A stretch of DNA of 64,000 bases from Gloeophyllum trabeum ATCC 11539 (taxonomy: Eukaryota; Basidiomycota; Agaricomycetes; Gloeophyllales; Gloeophyllaceae), in contig NW_006920413.1 of NCBI RefSeq assembly GCF_000344685.1, positions 664,662 through 728,661 on the forward strand. The letters run 5' to 3'. The notes beneath the pieces are model-generated. The model saw nothing but the letters and a program-made list of their open reading frames with translations, was not told the DNA's origin and ran no database searches. Made by a program: the position numbers and the translations under genes. Shown piece after piece: positions 23,744 to 36,089 of this stretch (position 1 is its first letter; every line of letters starts with the position of its first letter).

Positions 23744-25506
23744 ATGTCTGTCGACGCGGTCTTGGAAGTGGGATACAAACTGCTGGACAGGGTACGTGCG
23801 GTAGTGTTGACGCGCATATATGCACTGAACGGATTGATAGGGGGTTATCCCGGACTTTGTGATTCGACCTGTGATACGAGCACTGTTAAGGCAGAGACTG
23901 CGCGAGATTAATTACGGATCGTTTGAAGCCAACCATGCAGCAAAAATGAAATGGATAGAAGAGGTGAAAGCCTTGGACACCATCGCTGTCCTGACCGAGA
24001 AAGCAAATGAGCAACACTACGAGGTACAATCGTGCTTGAATATGCTCTTGATTTATCTGCAACTGTCTCACTTCTCGGAATGTGCAGGTGTCTACTAGTT
24101 TTATTATGTCGTGTCTGGGACCGTACGCAAAGTACTCTTCCTGCCTCTATCCCACCGGCAAAGAAACGCTAGAGGAAGCGGAAGTTTTGATGCTAGAAAG
24201 TTATTGTGAGAAAGCAAAACTAAAAGATGGACAGGACGTCCTCGATCTTGGCTGTGGTCTGCATCCTTCTGACTTTGAGTGACGAGCACCTGTCTGATTG
24301 CAATTCCCGAAGGATGGGGCAGTTTATCACTGTACCTTGCTCAGGTACATTGCACCCGCTGTTAGAGCGAATGTCAGAGACGTTATCTATGGCTCTCTAG
24401 AAATACCCGAAGTCGCGCATAGTCGGTTTGTCCAATTCAAGTACCCAAAAGGCGCATATCGACTCCAGCGCGAAGTCTCGCGGCCTCTCCAATGTGGAGG
24501 TGCATTCACTTCCACCTAGATATTCTTTGCTTTCAGAACTGATATTTCCTCTAGATTATCACAGGCGACGTTAATCATTTCGACTTCGGAGGCTCGAGAC
24601 AGTGAGTATATGCGCCCATTGCATGTCTTCCGAGGGCCTGCGGAATGAGACAGCTAATTTGTCCTCGCTGATAGTTTCGATCGCATATTATCCATCGAAG
24701 TCCGTACCTTTCTCTCATTAGTAGTGCTAATGCTAAAGTATGAAAGCAGATGTTTGAGCACATGAAGAACTATCAAGCCCTCTTGCGCAAGGTGTCCACC
24801 TGGCTCCGGCCTAAGTCAAGCAGCGACAGTGACAGTAGTGCGACGCACTCCGTCAATGATGCTAACGAAGCGTTGCTTTTCGTGCATATATTCTGCCACA
24901 AGAACATGCCGTACCATTTTGAAGAGGGCGACGGGTGGATGGCGCAAACCTTTTTCTCTGGTACAACTCCCCTTCGTTGCATTTACACTGGCCTATAACT
25001 CCCCGATCTTTTGCCTTTCAGGTGGAACTATGCCATCCCACGACATGCTAGTGCGTCCCCTCTCCGCATTAGTCACTCTGACCGCGACCTGACCCGCTTG
25101 ACTTAACCACATCAGCTATACTTCCAGGACGACGTGACCCTGGTCCGCAGCTGGTACCTCTCCGGCGAGAACTACTCCAGAACGCTGGAGGACTGGCTGG
25201 CACGCCAGGACAAAAATGCCGAGCAAGGCCTGGCGGAACTCGAGAAGGATGCCGTCGCGAAAGGGTTCAGTAAAGAAGACGCCAGGAAGACGTTCAATAG
25301 GTGAGTGTATACCGGAAGTGTCTCGTATGCCTTGTATGCAAGATTTGATCGTGTAGGTTCCGGGTGTTCTACATGGCATGCTCAGAGCTTTTCGCCTTCA
25401 ATGGTGGTCAGGAGTGGGTACCTCGGTTTAATATGATGGGACTTTCTGATGACCTCGCCCATGTAGATGGGGCGTCGGGCACTACCTATACAAGAGGAAA
25501 CAGTAG
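23744..25506 (+). CDS. Cyclopropane-fatty-acid-synthase-like SAM methyltransferase
   Basis: Twelve exons: 23744-23791, 23841-24023, 24088-24256, 24313-24344, 24401-24499, 24555-24601, 24675-24699, 24750-24960, 25022-25050, 25116-25300, 25357-25425 and 25467-25506; 378 aa. The SAM-binding motif reads [18 protein letters not shown] (split by an intron after LGCG). The pre-motif [20 protein letters not shown], the block [15 protein letters not shown] and the [13 protein letters not shown] segment are those of the CMAS/coclaurine N-methyltransferase-like family found in mushrooms. Substrate is unknown; fatty acyl chains or small amines are options. The last intron uses a weak donor (GTTTAA at 25426) to reach the family-like ending [11 protein letters not shown]; the nearer GTACCT donor gives a different tail. 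No transit or signal peptide is obvious. Confidence 0.86.
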
Positions 25507-25754
25507 CAATGGAGGTTGCCCTAAATTATCTTGGTATACTCGGAACGCTCGAGATGTAGAGCACGAAACCCGATGATAAATATATGTCTGTGAGATACAG
25601 GAGACCTTGTGGGGATAGCTAACTAACTAGAGGCAAAATGCAATGTGATATTATGAATACAATTTAACGACGGCAGCACGACCTATAATCCACTCCAGAG
25701 TCCCTATTATTCCCCCAATCCAGCCCACGCAACGACTGATTCGTGGAGCAAGCG

Positions 25755-28145
25755 CTACTGCTTGCTCCGTTCATATGCTTCCAGGATCTTCATCAACTCC
25801 TGCTGCGCCGCGTCTACCCGCCGCTTGGTCCTCTCCAGGCTCTTCAGGTCAGGCAACTCGTCATCCGAGAGACTAATCGTGGATACCCCCTCCTCGTCCA
25901 TCTGGTCTATCTTTCTCTTCAGCTTGCGCTTAGTGTCTGCGAGCTCGTTCTGGGCCATGGAACACTCTATCCACACGTCCATATACCGGTCGCGCATGCC
26001 TGGGCGATCCTTCGGGGTCGGGTGCGAGTCGATGCTCGTGGGGGGCGAAGAGGCCTCCCGCCCCCGTTTGCGCGATGGCGTGGAGTCTTCCTCGTCGTCG
26101 GACGAGGTGTAGATCGGGGAGCGGCGGCGAGACCTTTGCCTGCTCAGTCCGTCGGGGTGCGCCGACCTAGAGTCGCTGCGCGATACGGAGGGACTGTGTT
26201 CCTCGCGCTTGACCCTCTTGACAGGCCGCGGCGAGGTGTCGCGTTCCCTCTGCGCGCGCCCCGCCTCGCGCTCCCTCCTCACGGCCTTCTTCGCGGAGAG
26301 AGACTGCCGGTCACGTTCCCGTTCCCGCTCGCGTTCCCGATCGACCTCGCGCCGTACCCCCTCTTCCGTCTTCCGCTTCTTGGGAATCCGCTCAACCGGC
26401 TCCGGCGCATACTCCTCGTACTCGCCCTCTTCCTCCTCTTCCTCCTCCTTCACAGGGCGCTTCTTCCTCTTAAGGGTCCCATTCCCAGCGGGCTCCTCCC
26501 TCCTCGCCCTACCGGCGCCATCCTCACCCTGCCTCTTCACCCTACTAGGACCCTCATCCACCTCCCGTCCCTTCCCTTTGTCCGCATTCGCAGCCGTCTT
26601 TGGCCGCTTAATCGACCCCGCCTCCTTCTTCACCGTGGCCGGGGGCGGCGCAATTGGCGGGGCGGGCCTCGCAGGCCCAGAAGGCGCGGGCGGCTCCCTG
26701 CGCCTGTCGCTCCTTGCATCCACCGGGCCCGTGCGCCTCCGCTCCTCCTGTGGCGTCTCCGACGCGCGGAAGCCCGAGCCGGGCGTCTTCCGTGGTGGAA
26801 GGGGGGACGGTTTCCTGGGGATGGGCGAGGGCGCTGGCTTAGGAGGAGGCAAGGGCGATGGGGCCTTCTTCGCCGGAGGAAGCGGAGAAGGTGCTTTTCT
26901 AGAAGGAGGAAGTGTCGACGGTGGGGGTCTCGCGGGCGCACGGCTCCCCTCGTCCTTCGCCTGGATCTCGACCTTCACCATGCGTGTCTTCACCGTCGTC
27001 CCCGTCCCCGATCCCTCCGCCTTCTTTTTCGTTGCCGGCTTCTTCTGCACGGACGCCTGCGTGGGCGTGTTGGTCCCTGACGGCGCACGGCTCGTCGACA
27101 CCGGAGGAGTGGATATGGAAGGCTCAGGCAGGTGGGGGACGCCCGTCGGCCGCGGTCGAATGTGCGTCCACGCAGGGTCGGAGTCCGGTATTTTGAGGTC
27201 GAGGAACGCTGCGCGAGCTTTGTCGAGCATCGCTTGACGTGCATGGGAGCTAAGCCCGGGGTAGTCGTGCGGCCGGACCTCGAGCCACGACTTTTTCTTC
27301 AGTTCGTACTTCGGTCCATCCCTCGAACTGGTACCAGTTTTCTGCGGGTCCGCGATCTAGACGCAGAGTGATTAACCCCATGAAGACACTACCAGCCTAG
27401 GAGGAAGCAAACACACCTGCACCAGTATCTCGCGGAGGGCCTGCCGGGCAGGAGGTCCAGCCTGCGGGCCCCCGACCAGCTTCAGGACTTCATCTGCTTG
27501 CCTAGGCTCCGTCGCCAAGCACCGCACCATCTGCGTCCTCCACCCCTCCAGCGTCTCCTGCGAGAATCGGGGCGCGGGAGACGCCGCACCACTCGCTGAG
27601 GCAGATGGCGCACCGGACCTCCGCGCCGGCGGCGCGGGCTTGCGCTTCCCGCCGTTAGCAGCGTCGGGGATGGAGTCGAGGACGACGGTCTGACGTCCCG
27701 AGCGCTGCTTCTCCGCCGCGGCGGTCTTGTCGCGCAGCTGCTCCGCGACCTTAGCCAGGTCGCGCTCGACCATGAACTTCCCGATGACGTTCCCAAACAG
27801 CCTCAGCGGGGTGTTGGGCTTGCTCGCGGTCGGCGCGCGCAAGTAGAGCTCGGTGCCGCGCTCGGCGTCCTGCGGAATCATGGAGTAGAAGGAGTCCTTG
27901 ACGCGAATGCCCTGTGGGGTGGCGCGTGTGGGTTAGTAGGAGAGGATGGTGGGAGGAAGACTAACCATATTGCCTGGCTTGAACTGGAAAGTCATTTGAG
28001 GATTATTGAGGTCCTCGGGCGAGAGAGAGTTGAGAGTCTCTGAAGACATCCTCACTATCATCACCTTCCGCGGTTTGGAGGGTCCAGAGTCATTGGGCTG
28101 CGACGGCCCTTGGAGTGAGAGCCGCACATCGGTCGGTAAAGGCAT
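25755..28145 (-). CDS. RNA polymerase II elongation factor, ELL-type
   Basis: Three exons: 28145-27966, 27911-27417 and 27356-25755; 758 aa. The N-terminal 170 residues fit the ELL N-terminal domain (MIVRMSSETLNSL, MTFQFKPGNM, DSFYSMIPQDAERGTELYLR, LGNVIGKF-like segment LFGNVIGKFMVER), followed by a winged-helix-like part (WRTQMVRCLATEPRQADEVL). A long middle of Pro, Lys and Arg/Glu repeats (APSPLPP copies; RERERERERDRQS) looks disordered and nuclear. The C-terminal 75 residues form a coiled coil (NELADTKRKLKRKIDQ, RRVDAAQQELMKILEAYE) where animal ELL has its occludin-like domain. ELL raises polymerase II elongation rate. The family call rests on motif order rather than strong identity. The GC-rich repeats create long antisense open frames that are shadows. 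Confidence 0.68.
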
Positions 28146-30817
28146 TGTTGCACAGAGGAGCAGCGATGTCGCGCGATTTCAGAGACAGGTTATTTAAAAC
28201 GTAGAATAATGTTTCCCGGCGTCGTTGCAGCTGTGGTACAAGTCGATAGTCCACCGTTCGCGGTTCACGCCACAGACAGAAGGTGGTGGAAAGTGGTCAA
28301 GCGCCAGTGAGCCGTACGCGCCTGCTGCTATCGCTTCTTAACGTGCCGATCACCCGAGTGGCCACAGACAACCACAAAGGCTGCAAGAACGGAACAAAAG
28401 ATGTGGCCAAGGCGTCGGCGGCGGCGACGTGGACGAGGACAAGAGCGCCGACGCCACCGTGCCATTGGCCTCTGCCCACAATGCAGTGTCCGCTCGGTGC
28501 CGATCAGAATTGATCCCGTCTGTCCAATCGCAGCCCTGTGGCTGGGTATTACTCACCGGGGGAGTACCGTACCGTACTCTACATGTCTGGACAGCATTCC
28601 TGTCTATCCTCTGAGTGTCAAGCGGACTGAACTTGGACGACGCTCGGGGCACATAACAAAACAGGAGAAATAAATAGAGTCCTACAGGCCTTCTGAACCG
28701 TGAACGGACGGCGAGGCACAAATTCGCAGATGGGCTTGAGAAGAGGACGAGGTGCGATGGAAGATTGTATAAATGGTCATCATATCAGAGCAGAAGGCCC
28801 ATATTAGATGGGAAAGCGCGCGAGTGCACAAGACTAAGACATAACCCGATTTGGAAAACCAATTTCCATAAGAAGCACTTTCGTCGTCCGGGGTTATGCG
28901 AGGGCGAGAACAACAATGCCAGGCACCCGAAGACGTTCACCGCCGTAACCTTCATCCGTTGATAAGACACACTAATTGGAAAGAAATTATGCAGGTGTGC
29001 TGGCAGGAAGCAAACACAAACACAGCGTGAAGCATTGAGAGACGAGAGTCGACGCCACCAAACCATTCCTTTGACGAACTACAATACAAATATGATTTCC
29101 CCTGCTCCATTATCATATACCGTATATGCCATACAACGTACCTGAGAAGTTACGGCTTAAAGGAGGCACTCGCGGCAGAAGCCCGGACTCCCCAGCTAAC
29201 AGACACGTCCCGAAGAGCAGCCGGTCTCGAGTTTGAAGTGCTTAGATGGAGGTGTGCTGGTATACACGAGGACTGACGCGTGGCAGGGTGAACGAGAACG
29301 AGTTCTTGCCGCAAGTAATCGCGCAGAGACGGTCTGGAGAGGAGGCGAAGCAGAGCACAACTTCGTCAATGCGGCGGTCGCCGCGAGCTGGTAGCAATGA
29401 AAAGGGTTCCCATGAACGCCGTCTCAAGCAAGGCGCAGAATGGACTATATAACTCTAAGTCGAACAGAATCGCGGCAGAAGCTCGGAGGTGCCAGAGAAT
29501 TGTACGGGTATGCGACTTGCAAGCTCAGGAGTGTTGAATGGGCGGCGCAGAGAGGCTAGAGAGAAAGCGGAGAAGAAGGCATATTTAACTCGCCCCAGAG
29601 GGCAGCGACCAGAGACGTTCTGCGGCTGACCTTTCTCGTCCTCGAGGGAATCAGTCCGTGAAGTGACAGGGCTATCATTCTTTCACAAAGCTCCGCGATG
29701 ATAGGGAGACAGGACAGGTGTTATCCAACTCATATGCATGAGCACTTGCGGCCACAACGAGTGCGGCTTCAGAACGCCAATGTGTACCTGCCATTAGTTT
29801 CATAAACAACCGGCGGATCTCTGGAGCGGACAAGGCAACGTGTAGATCATTCCGAAGGCCTATACACCAGCGGTACGTACAGGGCGCCAAAGCTGAGTGA
29901 TGTTGGGCTCGGCAGTCAGTTTCAGCATCGCGTCAGACTGAAGCACGGGATTTGTAACCCGATACAAGTCCTGTGGTGCTTTCTTCGGAGAGCCTTCGGA
30001 GAGCCTTCGGAGAGATCTTCTGCTGTGCCCTCTCCGCTCGGAAAGACGTCAGGAGGTACGGCGGTACCCCAAAGCAGAGAAGGTGAAGCAATAAAGGTTG
30101 CTGTCCATCAAGATATGCACAAACAGATCAAGGATAGCTTAGAAACGGTCTCTCCGAAAGTGGTCGGTGCTCCGAGTCGTAGTAGTGTATGAAGTCCATT
30201 CGGCAGAAATGCAGAGGATCGTCGTGAGTCCTAGGGTACATCGCAGCCAGCACGTCGTAAGCGACGTCACTGGAGCCTTTCCAGACGAGAAAAGTGGAAG
30301 GGCACTAGCGCAACACGATGATGCGTGTTATAAACGAAGCCCTGGATCCTTAGCAAGCCTTACGCTGCTTTACGAGACTCATGACAGATTACGTGATAGG
30401 CGCCCACCAATACGGGGCGAAGCGGGGCGTTGTGTGGGCGAATCTATCCGAATCCAGCGATTCCCTCCGAAGCAAGTTTGTTCGATCCAACAACATCGTT
30501 GGTTCCGGACGCTCTGGGTGACCGAGATTATTAAGTCCTGCCATACCCCAGTGAACCTTTCGACCAAAATGGAGGAGCGGGGCTTGCGGGGACACCCCTT
30601 CTGCTCATATTTACCCGTTGCAGGCACGGGGAGCGTTCACTTTCTTTCCGTCATTCTTACCTATCGTTTGACTCCTACAGCCCCCGGTCTGGATTACCCA
30701 CCGCCCACCCCTCTCGTTTTCTCAGCCTGCATTCACATTATACTGCGCTATCTCAATATTAGTTAGGCTCCTTCGCTTCCCACCACCTTGCTGCCAACTG
30801 CTTCCGATTCCGACGAT
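28146..30817. other. Divergent intergenic region (ELL-type gene / SNG1-like gene)
   Basis: A 2.67 kb spacer without a recognised gene. A short direct repeat, CTTCGGAGAGC in three tandem copies, lies at about 29986-30015. A C-, G- and T-rich promoter-like stretch precedes 30818. Short open frames show no motif. Confidence 0.45.
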
Positions 30818-32506
30818 ATGGCGACGGCTACCTTTGAAGACGAGGGTGCGAGAGGAACTCTCACCTTCAGGATGGGCACCGCAGGTACACTGACACCCAA
30901 GAGCGGCGAGGGCATCCCCAAGGAGGGCGTTCAAATGTCTACAGAATCCATGCCACCCCGCGGGCCGCCATCCCCTCACCGACCGATTTACCATCTCTCG
31001 TTCTTTCACTATGACTTCGCGCGGTACCGCCGCTCGGCGGTGGTCACCATGCTGATTTCCATCGCCATTAACTTGGTGGTGGTCTGGAGCTGCGGCGCTA
31101 TATTATACGGCGCCTTCTACCAGCAAAATTACTTGGGCAAGCTCAAGATTTACATAGTCGATTTCGACGGAGATAATCTGGGACAATACGTTACCGGCGC
31201 GTTTAACGCCTCGTTGCAGACGCCCAATCATTTCAAGCTCGTATATCAGTCTTTTCAGAATAATGAAGATGTGCGCCGTCATATCTACGAAGAGCAGGCT
31301 TATGGCGCCATAATCAGTAAGTGATATCTTGTGGTTGTCCAGTATCTTTATTCACAGAGTATCCAGTTAACCGAGGAGCGACACAAACATGGAGAGATGC
31401 CATCAGCACGGGCAACTCCAGCTACGACCCCAAGCTTGCGGTAGAGATGGTCTCAGAGAGCGCACGAAATCCTCTCACTGCCGGGAGCCACGTCGTCCCC
31501 GGTATGACGGCCGTTCTCCAACCAGTACTCGTGAATGCTTCGCAGACCGAGGTCTCCAACTACATGAACGCCAACGTCGGAAACAATACGGCTCTGCAGA
31601 ACGTATTGAAGTGCCCTCAGTGCATTTCCGATGCATTCTCGTATACGCCCAATGATATCTTGCCCGCGTACAACGCTGCAACACTAGGTGCTCAGCTTTC
31701 TGGTGCAGTCTTCGTGAGTGCACTCGCCTCGCTCCCCTGTATCTTCAATTATTCACAGATCTTATGATACTTTAGCTTATCGTCTTTGTCTTCGCTGTGA
31801 CCGGAACGTCCTTTGAGCTCGCCAACAAAATTGGAGAGCACCTGGATATATGGCACACCATCGCCTGGCGAATCCTCCACCCCTCGCTTCACTACCTATT
31901 GATCGCTCTGTCGCTCACCGGCTGTCAAGCTGCATTCGGTGTACCCATGACATCCCCATGGGGCGGGAGGGGTTTTGTTATCTTGTGGATGTATGTCGCG
32001 CCTTTTGAACACGTTCGCGACCCTTGCTAAATCTTGAGATAGGTTAAATTGGTTGTGCATCTCAGCTATGGGTCTCGCATTGGAAGCGTTCTGGACGATC
32101 ACGGGCTGGTGGATCCTGAACTTCTTCCTAAATTTCTGTAAGCACGAAAGTTTGCTGTTTCATCTCATCGCACTCTCACACCTGCCATAGACGTCGTCTG
32201 GAACCTCGGCGGTGTGTCGTACTCGTTCGAGGAGATGCCCGGCTTCTTCAAATATTACTACGGGTTCCCCTTATTCCATGCAGTGCGTCTTGATACACCT
32301 TGCTCAACCCCTCACTCGACTGACGTGCCCACTCACATCGCTAGGTGCAAGGAACCCTTACAGTGGTCTATGGCACGCGGAGTCATCTGGGTTCAAACTT
32401 CGGAGTCCTGGTTGCATGGAATGTCGTCTCGATCATCGTATTAGCTGCCGCGACGTATTACCGCCTAAGCCGGAATAAGCGTGCCGGCTTCCATAGGCTC
32501 TGGTAA
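30818..32506 (+). CDS. SNG1-like / DUF3533 multi-pass membrane protein
   Basis: Six exons: 30818-31316, 31358-31713, 31776-31990, 32043-32137, 32191-32282 and 32345-32506; 472 aa. The first helix (residues ~70-95: VVTMLISIAINLVVVWSCGA) is followed by a large outside domain starting LKIYIVDFDGDNLGQYV, then five more helices near the end (QLSGAVFLIVFVFAV, YLLIALSLTGCQAAFG, AFWTITGWWILNFF, FGVLVAWNVVSIIVLAA). This is the layout of fungal DUF3533 proteins, which include yeast SNG1, a plasma-membrane protein tied to nitrosoguanidine resistance and membrane lipid asymmetry. Transport direction and substrate are not visible. The ATG at 30818 was chosen because it is the first in frame after a CT-rich leader. 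Confidence 0.88.
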
Positions 32507-33113
32507 TGCCGAGTCAATATCGTGCCCGGAGTCGGACTTTGCTCAGCGGTCGCGCGCTACTATCTATACTTCTGTTTGCCTACTACAAGCACTTGCTGTA
32601 ACTTCCTCCGATTATGTATAATAACCGCATTTCTGAAAGGGAGGGATTCTGCGCATGCACAGGCCTCTTTGTGCACGCGCCCAGGCACTAAAATGTGCTC
32701 AGCCCCTCCTGTGGCATACAATCGGCCCAAGTAGGCGCCAAAGATCCGCGGAATACTAGGTGTCGTCTGCTATCACATGTCTATCAGTGATCTGCACTAT
32801 CTCAATTGACACTTGTTGTTTGCCACCGTCCCTTTCATAGACGAGCCGGCTGCTCGCGTGACATATGCAGTATTCTGAAAACCGTGATAATAGTACATAT
32901 ATGATGATACAAGAAAGCAGGACCTCTTCCTCATCAGTGCAGCGGTGCCCTTCGCACATGGAGGAAGACACGGACGACTGTCCAACATAAACCAGGGCTA
33001 ATGGGAGAGAAGATAGTCCTCCTAGTGTATCGCAACTCAGTCAGTCTCCGGCGAGCCCAATAAAATACGACTGATTCACTCGCCTTGCAAGCATGCCCGT
33101 ACAAGACCAACTA
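32507..33113. other. Convergent intergenic region, no gene seen
   Basis: Lies between the SNG1-like gene and the first small dsRNA-binding gene. Contains only short frames. Confidence 0.5.
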
Positions 33114-33458
33114 CTAGTCACTGATTTTCCCATCCGAGACGAGAGCAGCCAGAACACGGCCTGCGGCCTGCTCCTTGGCGGCGCCTCTGCTGCGGCCGGT
33201 GCCTCTTCCCCACTCGATCTCGTTGACTGCCGGTACAGAGTGAGCATGAAAACGCGTAGAAGATATCCTGCTTCATACGGTATGCTATTGCGGTCCATGT
33301 GGGATCGTGAAGGGGACCTTGCTGAATCTCCTCCCAAGTGAGAGACCCTAGCGTTCTGTACTGTTGCAACACATTGTTGAGTTTCATCCTCTGGTCTGAA
33401 AATGGAAGGGTGAGTGTGGAGCCATGCTCTTCATATGAATATGCTCACGGTCTGACAT
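33114..33458 (-). CDS. Small stand-alone dsRNA-binding domain protein, copy 1
   Basis: Three exons: 33458-33449 (10 nt), 33395-33279 and 33226-33114; only 79 aa. The protein starts MSDHQRMKLNNVLQ and carries the dsRBD signature SLTWEEIQQGPLHDPTWTAI in its first helix and strand, then EWGRGTGRSRGAAKEQAAGR in the loop and second helix; the K of the canonical KKxAK element is replaced by RSRGAAK. Nothing else is attached: no helicase, RNase III or deaminase domain. It would bind double-stranded RNA or act as a dimerisation partner. A second copy at 36090-36446 has its first intron at the same place with the same phase, and its probable second intron too, so the two arose by duplication. Confidence 0.82.
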
Positions 33459-34462
33459 GTTTCCTGCTAGGTCGACGTGAATACCGCTTGCTAGACGATA
33501 CCGCAGAGAGATCTGTACCTTGGTGTTGCCATTTCGTCCAGAGTCACCAGTATTTTTATATTCCCCAAACCGCTACAGGGTCTGGTTGCATCAGGCTCTC
33601 AGTTAATGGTCTCTGCAAACACTGATACTAGTGGAAGCAAAGTCAACGCATATAAGCTGAATATATTGATCCAGTACTCATCGTAAGCGGGACTGGCTCT
33701 CATTGAAGCCAGCGGTGAAAGCAAGGGACCCTTTCCACGCCGTGGTATAACGTTCTGGATCTTCGCGGGACTCAAGTTCGACCCATTTGTACCACTTAGA
33801 TACCACTATCAAATCCAGTGCTTGAGATCGAAACGTAGCTCGATGCGCTTGGTAATTGCAGCCTATCACTAGGCATACTGCACCGATCAAATGCTCTGTA
33901 GCGTGAAAATGTCAGACCTATGCCCTCGTGCCCGAGGCAGCGCTCCGGGCGAAGCACCACCGGAGAAGTATGCGTAGATCTAGACACGCTGCTGCCTGAG
34001 ACACATACTACCCTTATGGGAGATGTTGTGTCAGGTCCATAGTACTAGTAGGCCTCCATTCCCCGGAGTCCATACAGAATCGCGACACAGCTATGCGTCT
34101 GAGTGTTCTCCTTGTACCTCCACATCTGGGGGATAGATGCAGTAGCCCAGCAGATGCACAGTGATGCTCTTTTTGTATACATGTAGTAGGAAAGGGCATC
34201 GGACTTGAAAGTCACCTTCTAACAAGGTTCCAGCGCTTCTCAGTCTAAATGCACTGCGGGTACTTACTCAAAGACCCTGATCATCGTCGATTGGGTGTGA
34301 GGTTCCAAGACTTCATGTTGGGACTACAGCAACCTTTAGCGGCTATGCGCGAACCGATGGCAAAGCGTAGACTCGTGCGTAAATATTGCAGTACGAGAAA
34401 CGGGGTTTGAGTACTGTAATACTAATAAGCGAGGCGATTGCTTGTCATGGTCACGGTGCTAA

Positions 34463-34612
34463 GGCTCCGTTCGGTTGCACGGCCGCGTCGCGGCGCTCTC
34501 AAGGCGCCACAGCCAGCTCGGCCGCGTGGCAGTGCTTTTAGTGAGACGCGATTGGCTGAAAGACTGTTTTGGCGTCGTTGGCCGCGACGCGGCCATGCAT
34601 CCGAACGGAGCC
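34463..34612. mobile_element. PIF/Harbinger (Tourist)-like MITE
   Basis: 150 bp with terminal inverted repeats of about 33 bp that begin GGCTCCGTTCGG and share the inner block GGCCGCGTCGCGG, with only two mismatches between arms. The element is flanked on both sides by TAA, the three-base target duplication typical of the PIF/Harbinger superfamily, whose ends also begin GG(G/C). No coding capacity. Inner arms (GCGCCACAGCC / GTCGCG) add further self-pairing. Confidence 0.88.
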
Positions 34613-34847
34613 TAAGTAGTAGCATTGCCTTGCCTAAGTGTCTGGAATTACACACGCCGCGGCAGGGGTAAGCGGACGGTGATGAAATGCTGGTCCGGTG
34701 GTAGTTTGCTATAACGGTTGTGTTGGTTGTGCACATCAATCGTATACTAGTATGAGCGGTCCACGAGGTCCCTGGACCGTCCCTGTTTTGTCCGATCACC
34801 CGATCCGGTCACTGTTGCTTCCATTGGTGTGCCGATCTTTGCAACTA

Positions 34848-35198
34848 CAGTGCCTTGCATAAGAAACTGAACATCGCATTTCTGCGCGCGTTGTTTGTCC
34901 GCGCCAAATATACCCTTTCGGGTATCGGCAAGTGTGCGGCAAAGACCCATCGAGAGGGAGGGTAGCTAGGCATACAGGTCGGGGCAGAGTATAATGATTT
35001 ACAGCCCTTAGTGTAGTTGTAGAATATACATTTCATGCATTCTCTGAAGCCTTTCGAGCCGTCTCGGGTCGTCTGCGAGTCCCTGCCCAACAAACGGTCC
35101 CGCGAGAGGCCTTCCGGACCTACCCGAAAAAGGTATATTTGGCGCGAACAAACAACGCGCGCGGAAATGCGATGTTCAGTTTCTTATGCAAGGCACTG
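34848..35198. mobile_element. Tc1/mariner-like MITE with long inverted arms
   Basis: 351 bp flanked by TA on both sides, the Tc1/mariner target. The ends begin CAGTGCCTTGCATAAG, close to common Tc1 termini. The inverted repeat continues for about 80 bp inward (through ACATCGCATTTC and the GCGCCAAATATACC block) with about four mismatches. No transposase frame is present. The young look of the arms suggests recent mobilisation by a transposase elsewhere. Confidence 0.88.
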
Positions 35199-35402
35199 TA
35201 ACTGCCAGCTAACGACAAAAACGATGGAGACTGAAAATATCGCGCTGGAGCTCGGGTGACAGGGAAAGCACCAAACCGGTAGAGAGACCCCATGCGCGGA
35301 ACGACGGCTGTGGACTGCGTGCCTGAGGCCCATCGTTTCTATTTGTAAGTACTGACAGGAACCTTCTCCATCACTGTGACTCCATCCTGAAAGAGTCTCT
35401 GT

Positions 35403-35431
35403 CGCTTTGTCGTCACTTAGTTGACAAAGCG
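35403..35431. repeat. Short hairpin followed by T-run
   Basis: CGCTTTGTC and GACAAAGCG pair perfectly around an 11-nt loop; a run of seven or more T follows within 10 bases. It resembles the end of a small RNA transcript but there is no other sign of one. Confidence 0.3.
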
Positions 35432-36089
35432 ATAGCGGTTTTTTTACCTACAAATGTCGTTCCAAAGTCATACAATACCAAACATTGAAGCTAGCAAGTA
35501 CGACGACCAGAGGGCAGCAACTGCTGTTTTCAGCGCCCTTCTCGGAGCGGGGAGGACCGCCCTTGCTGCCTTTGGTAGCAGGTGTTCCATGGATCCAGCG
35601 TAAGAGATTCGGACTTCAGCTATCGTTTCGTAGTTATGTAGCTGTGAGGTCAACGAATAATAAGTCACGTATCCGATTAATAGTATCTATAGTATTCCGT
35701 TCCCGCCCGAGGACATTACTTAAAGGAAATGATCACACATTGGGGTGATCATACTTTCGTCGCGACGCCTATCACGGCGCTGGATTATATTCGCATGAGG
35801 CACCATACGGGATAGGTCGACCAGTAACGAGAATGCCGGATTAGCGGATTAGTCCGCTGCAGAGCCAGTCCTTTTCTAGATATCGGATGCACCTACAACG
35901 ACTGAAAAGATTCGCAACAGAATGGGGATTCAAGTTACATATACTCTAATGAATGTATAAGTACTGAATACAACATTTGGCACAACCAACCCTTGCCGGG
36001 CAAGGTGCATCCTTATACTTACATGAATCAGGACCAAAACGCAGGTGTGCATAGCAATAACCTGAAAACTGTAGACCTCATTACAGATG

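Larger units (their letters stand above)
33459..36089. other. Gene-poor stretch with two MITEs
   Basis: Between the two small dsRNA-binding genes. Apart from the two MITEs listed separately and a short hairpin at 35403-35431 nothing is recognised; frames are short. Confidence 0.5.

Noticed and set aside
25743..27237. Long plus-strand open frames (445 and 342 codons) opposite the ELL-type gene
   Set aside because: They are Arg/Leu/Pro- or Ser-rich mirror images of the GC-rich repeats in the ELL-type coding exon and have no motifs.
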